Below, piece by piece: positions 59,212 through 64,000 of a DNA stretch of 64,000 nucleotides. Numbering within the stretch: the stretch's first letter is position 1; every line of letters starts with the position of its first letter. The stretch is taken from positions 50,341-114,340 of the forward strand of contig JAANYP010002086.1 of the NCBI GenBank assembly GCA_020465985.1. The letters run 5' to 3'. A model generated the notes under the pieces. It saw only the letters and a list, made by a program, of their open reading frames with translations, searched no databases and had not been told where the DNA came from. Source of the stretch: Centrapalus pauciflorus (taxonomy: Eukaryota > Streptophyta > Magnoliopsida > Asterales > Asteraceae). A program made the translations under genes and the position numbers.

Positions 59212-61470
59212 TGTAAAGACCATCCCTTACGGGGCAGTCGTCACGAGTCTAGGTCCCACATCATGCAACACGATATCAATCATAACTAAGATAGAGTAAT
59301 TTTGTTGCGGAATTATAAATTACAAGTACAAACATATTAGGATTAAGTTTAATACAGATTACAGTTTTCAAATTAAACTTATAAAGGGTACTATCTAATC
59401 TAGTTCACAACATCATACAATCAAATCAATCTACCCAGACCACCACAATTTCATCTGCCAATCAGTACCGAAATGCTTTGTTGAGTAGTGGTCAATGGAA
59501 ACTTCCACTTGATTCTTGTAAGACCTAAGAACTAGGTCCGGCAGGTGACTTTCCTTTATCTTTTCTTGTAAAAAGTGTAAACAACATCTGTAAGCAAAGC
59601 TTAGTGAGAATATAGATTTTCAGACTACATGCATTATCAAGCGGATCATGGGTCTAGCGTGATATGTCTTGACTGCCGCTACAGCCACTCATGATTGAGA
59701 CATAGTAGTCATAGAGTCAGATGATGTTCAAGCCACGCTCACGCTTAAATTGTGGAGATCAGCCACATACTGGGCTAGCTACCAGTAAATCAACATGGCG
59801 GAACATCGGAGTATCATACCAAGTTCAATAAACTGGTGAAATACCATGGTCTAGAATAATAGACCGTCAATGCTAATCATCTTAAGCTGACTCGACATGT
59901 CAAAGGATGCGTGCAATAGTGAAAGCATAGTAATCAAGGTCATGATAGCAATAATCTCATAGCAATATCTGAAATAAACTGTAAATTCAATGTCATATGA
60001 AATGATAAATCAAATAGCTATCATGATCCACAGGGCATCACCGAACCATGGTGTGCACAGGTCACAATCCAGCTGATCATAAATGAATGTCAAATTAATC
60101 TATCATCAACAATATGTCTCAACCGGAAATCTCGCATGTAAAGCTGAATATCTGTAACTCACTGGTTCTGAGGTCTTTATCAAGCAGATATAAAATCCAC
60201 CACCTGAGTTATCCCAGGATTTTATCTTTAACCTTGGTCTATCGGATCTCTGTCAATTCTTTTCAAATCAAAGACCCGCTTTCAATCTCTTTAATCTTTA
60301 AATCTTTGTTCAGAATTTAACTAAAGCTGTCCAGAATTATATCATATCAATGTCATCAGCTTTTAGCTTTAAATTCTTTATTTTATCTGATTCTAATAAC
60401 TGATAACTCATCGATCATTTATTTATTAAAATATCAAAATAGGACACCCGGATTCGGACCAATCCAAACCGAAATGGCCGATCCGAAATAAGCACCATCC
60501 GAAGTGCTACATCCGAACTCGGATTATTCAAGTTCGGACCATCACTCATCCGAAGTAGGCATCTTATCCAAATTCAAGCTGGGTCCGAAATCACATTTCA
60601 TCCGAATTATGGATCCGAAATGGGCTTCATCTGAATTCGGGATCGAACCGAATTCGGATCCCATAACTTAGCAATTTCCCAGAATTTGTTCTTGGTGTTC
60701 ATCCTTTATACTTACGGATTTTTCATCAAAATTCACAAAAACTTATTTTAATAACATGCAATGTAATTTAATGTTGTGTTATCATACTTGGGTTGTTTTT
60801 ATACAATTTTCTCTATCATAAACACATTAATCCGTCCAAAATCGTCCAAATTCAACACTTTTTCTCAAGAACACATTTTTACACAAAAATTCAGATTTTG
60901 AACTTATTTGGATGAATTAATCCATGATTTTTGTTTCTATGAGTTCTATATACTTAGATTCATGATTATATATAAAAATCTTATACATGCAATACAACAA
61001 TTTCATATTTTAGTTCCCAAGTTTCGGTTTTTAGAAAAACCGAACCAAAATTCATAAAATTTCGAAATTAAACTAAAGATTACCTTGAATGTTTTCAATT
61101 GATGGTGTTTGATGATCTTTATTACCTTCACTTGTCTTTAATTCATCAATTAATTGCAAGTTTATTGAAGTCTTGGTGATTTCTTGATGTTGGCCGTAGA
61201 GTAGAGAGAGAGTGAAATTGTGTTAAATGGCAATAAAAGTCATTAATCTTGGTTTATATATTAATTTTGATAATTATTCTATTTAACCCCTCACACTTTT
61301 GTAATTTTACGTCTCTTTTAATTTGATCATTTTCATAATTTATTAACATCAATATAAATTAATAAAATAATTTCATACTTAATTAAATTACAAAACAAAT
61401 AAAGTAATAAAATTTACATTATTGAATCAAATACAGTAATTAAGGTTCAGTTGAAAGCTAGGTTGTTACA
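59212..61470 (-). repeat. Gyp-2 5' LTR, with decayed primer site beside it
   Basis: 2,259 bases, closely matching 52079-54317. The adjacent minus-strand primer site reads TGATATCAAAGC at 59197-59208 instead of TGGTATCAGAGC. The array at 60440-60660 parallels 53285-53515. Confidence 0.92.
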
Positions 61471-61475
61471 TTATG

Positions 61476-61578
61476 TTCTTTCACCACGAGTCGATCCATT
61501 GTATGATGAATCTGACTCCGCCCCACATACCATGTTATATAAGGTATTGATATAGTATGGAAAGTGAGGGGTGTCACA
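61476..61578 (+). repeat. Gyp-5 5' LTR, right piece
   Basis: The last ~100 bases of the LTR, ending GGGTGTCACA, followed after two bases by a primer site. Confidence 0.78.
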
Positions 61579-61580
61579 TG

Positions 61581-61592
61581 TGGTATCAGAAC
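61581..61592 (+). other. Gyp-5 primer binding site
   Basis: TGGTATCAGAAC, one base off the initiator tRNA-Met consensus. Confidence 0.82.
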
Positions 61593-62138
61593 ATTTAGTT
61601 TAAGAGAATTAGGTATCTATATTAAAACCTAAACTTTTTTCTAAAATAAACACACGATAGGAAATAGAAAAAAAAAACTTTATTAATAAATTCACCACAA
61701 AATAATTTTATGGCATTATTACATTACATAACTATTATAGTATTAAATTCAGTACCACTCGATAGGCATGGATATGGGAAGTAGTACCATAATGATGGTA
61801 GCAAGAAAATAAAATGGCGGTCTCTCTTCAGATTCAAGAAGGAATGCAGATAAATCATCACCGGGATGAGTATGATTGCAAAGAAAGGAATGAGGTTTAC
61901 CATCTTAGAATTTATGGGAGAAAGTAGTAATATTGGAATAGAGAGAATTTTAGAGATAGTATAAAGAAGTGGTAAGATTATGATGGATTTATAGAAGAAG
62001 AGAAGAGATATAGCCGTTGAACGGCTATATTCTCGGCCGTTAATAGGTAAAAAAATGTAGATTTTGAAGGTAAATTGCATAAAAAAATTAAATATATTGT
62101 TACGATTTTAAGCAATGATAAAAATATTAATATTACAT
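61593..62138 (+). other. Gyp-5 leader
   Basis: About 550 AT-rich bases without a plus-strand ORF. A minus-strand 118-codon frame (61724-62080) is hydrophobic, matches no family I know, and is probably chance. Confidence 0.5.
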
Positions 62139-62954
62139 ATGACAAATGGTAAGGATTTGTCTAAAGGAGAAACATCAAATGCTGGATGGGTGGAAGAAAC
62201 ACAGGATAACTATCAAAAACCACAACCGTTTGGAGACCCCATAAATAATAATAATACGCCTATGGAGGAAGATCCGGAGGAAGACCCGGAGGAAGATCTG
62301 GAGGAAGACCCGGAGGAAGATCCAGAAGAAGATCTGGAAGAATATACGGAGGAAGATCCTGAAGAAGACCCTGAAGAAGATGCCCTAGAAGGAAACGAAG
62401 TAGAAAACCTCAATAATCTTTTGCAAGACGCCCAATTCGTAGAGGTCGAAATAGAGATTGAAGAAGATGACGAGGAACATCCTATGAACTTCCAAGTGCC
62501 TTTTCCATGAGAAGCAGAAAATTGGGATGCCCCTGTCTTAGCACCACCACCATCTCCAGAAGAAAATGAAGAACCTGAACCAGAAGCAGGACTAACGGAT
62601 GACGAAACAACCGTCAGAACTAGAACATTGAGTCTACCGGAATTGAATTCAATGGTAGAAGAAATAGGTATGAGACGTGTGCAAAATCAGGATCTCGAGG
62701 CAATGATGGAACATAGGACAGAGCAAATAGATGCTTTAATAAAAGAGAATGATCATTCACATGAAGATATGATCATTATCAGACACGAGCTACAAGAAGT
62801 TAGACAACAATTACAGGCAGAACGAGCAAGGGCAAATGCTTTAGACATAGACAATGCACGCCTATGGATGATGTTGTATGGACAACAACCAATAAGATAT
62901 CAGCTGCCACCCCCTGGACCTAACGGACGATCATCTCCCAATATAGGACCATAA
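62139..62954 (+). pseudogene. Gyp-5 extra ORF upstream of gag: acidic repeat plus coiled coil
   Basis: One frame of 271 codons from MTNGKDLSKGE, broken once by TGA at 62508-62510. Residues about 40-85 are a tandem four-residue repeat, EEDP/EEDL, about ten times. Then comes another acidic block (VEIEIEEDDEEH), a proline-rich stretch, and from about residue 165 a coiled-coil-like region (MVEEIGMRRVQNQDLEAMM, IIRHELQEVRQQLQAERAR), ending PPPGPNGRSSPNIGP. I do not recognise the family. Some Tat/Ogre elements have an additional ORF ahead of gag, which this position recalls. The TGA could be a point mutation, as in its neighbours. Confidence 0.65.
62265..62386 (+). repeat. 12-base coding minisatellite (EEDP/EEDL)
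   Basis: Ten units of GAGGAAGAYCYG-type sequence, giving Glu-Glu-Asp-Pro/Leu. Synonymous differences (GAG/GAA, GAT/GAC) between units show that they are not a very recent expansion. Confidence 0.88.
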
Positions 62955-63139
62955 AAGTGTTATGTACTTTTTTCTATGAATAAAAAATTCACTATATAAG
63001 GAATAAATGATTGTAAAATAAAAATTTCTAGTTGATATAACTATTTTGATCAAGTATATAATGCTCAATTTGACTATAGTAATTAATTACTAACTTAGAA
63101 TATGAGTTAAAGTATTCTAATAAAAAAAATTTTCAAACA
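62955..63139 (+). other. Spacer between the extra ORF and gag
   Basis: 185 AT-rich bases; no feature seen. Confidence 0.5.
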
Positions 63140-63360
63140 ATGGCACCGTCTAGAAGAGAGGAGTCTCCTGAACCAATCCCTATGATCACCCCACCAGCAG
63201 CAGGCCGAAGGGGCAGACCAAGGACCAGGCCTCGGGTCACTTTTAACGAATCAGAACCAAACCTATCCCAAGAATTTGCTCGGATGTTACGGGTTGCCGT
63301 ACCTGGTATACTAGAAGAACAAGGGTATCGTCAAAGACCCAATAATTCTACGGGAGAAAG
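63140..63360 (+). pseudogene. Gyp-5 gag, N-terminal fragment
   Basis: 74 codons: MAPSRREESPEPIP, a basic AGRRGRPRTRPR patch, then FARMLRVAVPGILEEQGY. The style is that of a plant Gypsy gag start. It is cut by the Gyp-6 LTR at 63361, so the rest must lie beyond the window. Confidence 0.6.
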
Positions 63361-64000
63361 TGTAACGCCCGTAAATTCGGTAAATTCATTTCTGCAATTT
63401 TATATTCAATCCAAAAATAAAGATATTTATAAAAATCAAAATTAGGCAATTCCGTCATCATACTTGGAAAGAACACGAAAAATCGTGAAGAATAACTATA
63501 ATATCAAATAGTTCACTTTTTGGGATATCGGGTGCAAATACTAACAGTTTACAAATTTGACTGTGTTGGAAAGAGGAGAGCAGACGAAGCACGTCTCCTC
63601 CCCATTCCCTGCATTGCACCCATCCTTCCTCTTTCGTTTAGATTTAAAATTAAAGAAGCCATATTCTTCATTTTCCTATGCAAAAATCATCATAACATCT
63701 CCATCTTTATAATCTACTTGCATCTTCTTCAAAATCATAATTTTTAATTGTCCCTGGAGTTACTAGAAGTATTGTGTATAGACACCAAAAGCACATCTTC
63801 AAAGGAAGGCTTCAATTAGTGGTATTCTTCTCTAAAATTCGTATTTGAATATTGGTGTATGTGTGAAATCCGATTTTGAGCATCAAAGTATGTTTACATT
63901 CATCTAGAAAGTTTAAATTGGTGTTTATTGTCTTCATCTTCTTCACTTTTCTTGAAAAAGCTTCAAAACACCATTAATGGGGAAATCTTCAAAACATGAT
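63361..64000 (+). repeat. Gyp-6 LTR, partial, runs off the window
   Basis: TGTAACGCCCGTAAATTCGG is a typical plant Gypsy LTR start and appears abruptly inside gag. The following 640 bases are AT-rich. A TAAAATTCGTA stretch and CT-rich words lie near 63800-63960. The other end and target duplication are outside the window. Confidence 0.7.

Larger units (their letters stand above)
52079..61470 (-). mobile_element. Gyp-2: complete but inactive Ty3/Gypsy chromovirus-like element
   Basis: 9,392 bases, LTRs 52079-54317 and 59212-61470, exact target duplication TTATG (52074-52078, 61471-61475). Same family and layout as Gyp-1, including a pol intron at the identical site. It lies in the 5' LTR of Gyp-5. 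The primer site next to the right LTR is decayed. Several stops and two frameshifts inactivate it. Confidence 0.95.

Noticed and set aside
62213..62413. Serine-rich minus-strand frame opposite the EEDP repeat
   Set aside because: It is the complement of the acidic repeat; the plus frame is longer and in the right place for the element.

Overview
This window is plant nuclear DNA, almost certainly from a large, repeat-rich eudicot genome. Element style suggests Asteraceae, but that is an impression rather than a test. I find no intact host gene, rRNA or tRNA. Nearly all 64 kb is LTR retrotransposons inserted into one another, with a few DNA transposons and AT-rich microsatellites. Names used below: Cop-A, Cop-B (Ty1/Copia); Gyp-1 to Gyp-6 and solo LTR S (Ty3/Gypsy); Ath (Athila-type Gypsy).

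Layout. 1-2769: Cop-A, a tandem pair of Copia 3' ends. 2770-3257: truncated Gypsy LTR. 3343-17584: Cop-B, a Copia element lacking gag to integrase, with an inverted-repeat MITE in a (TA)n tract (4081-4453). Its RT is split by a complete Gypsy element, Gyp-1 (5285-15187, minus, target duplication CAACA). 17585-51123: Gyp-4, a minus-strand Gypsy-type element with no recognisable coding capacity. Its left LTR holds a Mutator-like element with a captured NudC gene fragment (17844-20620). Its interior holds solo LTR S (23067-24998). Its right LTR holds a hAT-like MITE, the Athila composite Ath (26805-47928, target duplication CGTCG) and a Harbinger-like MITE. Ath has three LTRs; the first carries a 2.3-kb Harbinger-like element, and its 3' region carries Gyp-3 (37704-45753, duplication ACATG). 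51364-63360: Gyp-5, whose 5' LTR is split by Gyp-2 (52079-61470, minus, duplication TTATG) and whose gag is cut by another LTR, Gyp-6, running off the window end.

How the parts work. Gyp-1 and Gyp-2 belong to one gag-protease-RT-RNase H-integrase-chromodomain family with long LTRs and an initiator-Met tRNA primer site. Both are dead through stops and frameshifts. Both share a short GT-AG intron in pol. Gyp-3 has nearly identical LTRs and an open gag but a wrecked pol, so it probably moved using proteins from relatives.

The most unusual signal is in the Gypsy LTRs themselves. Gyp-1, Gyp-2, Gyp-3 and solo S have in the same order: a TATA box, a CT-rich start region, a splice donor, a palindromic repeat array, an acceptor, a short exon, a GTGAGT donor, a small hairpin and a second AG|G acceptor. 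Gyp-4 shares the second donor, hairpin and acceptor. This looks like a three-exon spliced leader contained within the LTR. It is inferred from sequence only and has not been shown by RNA.
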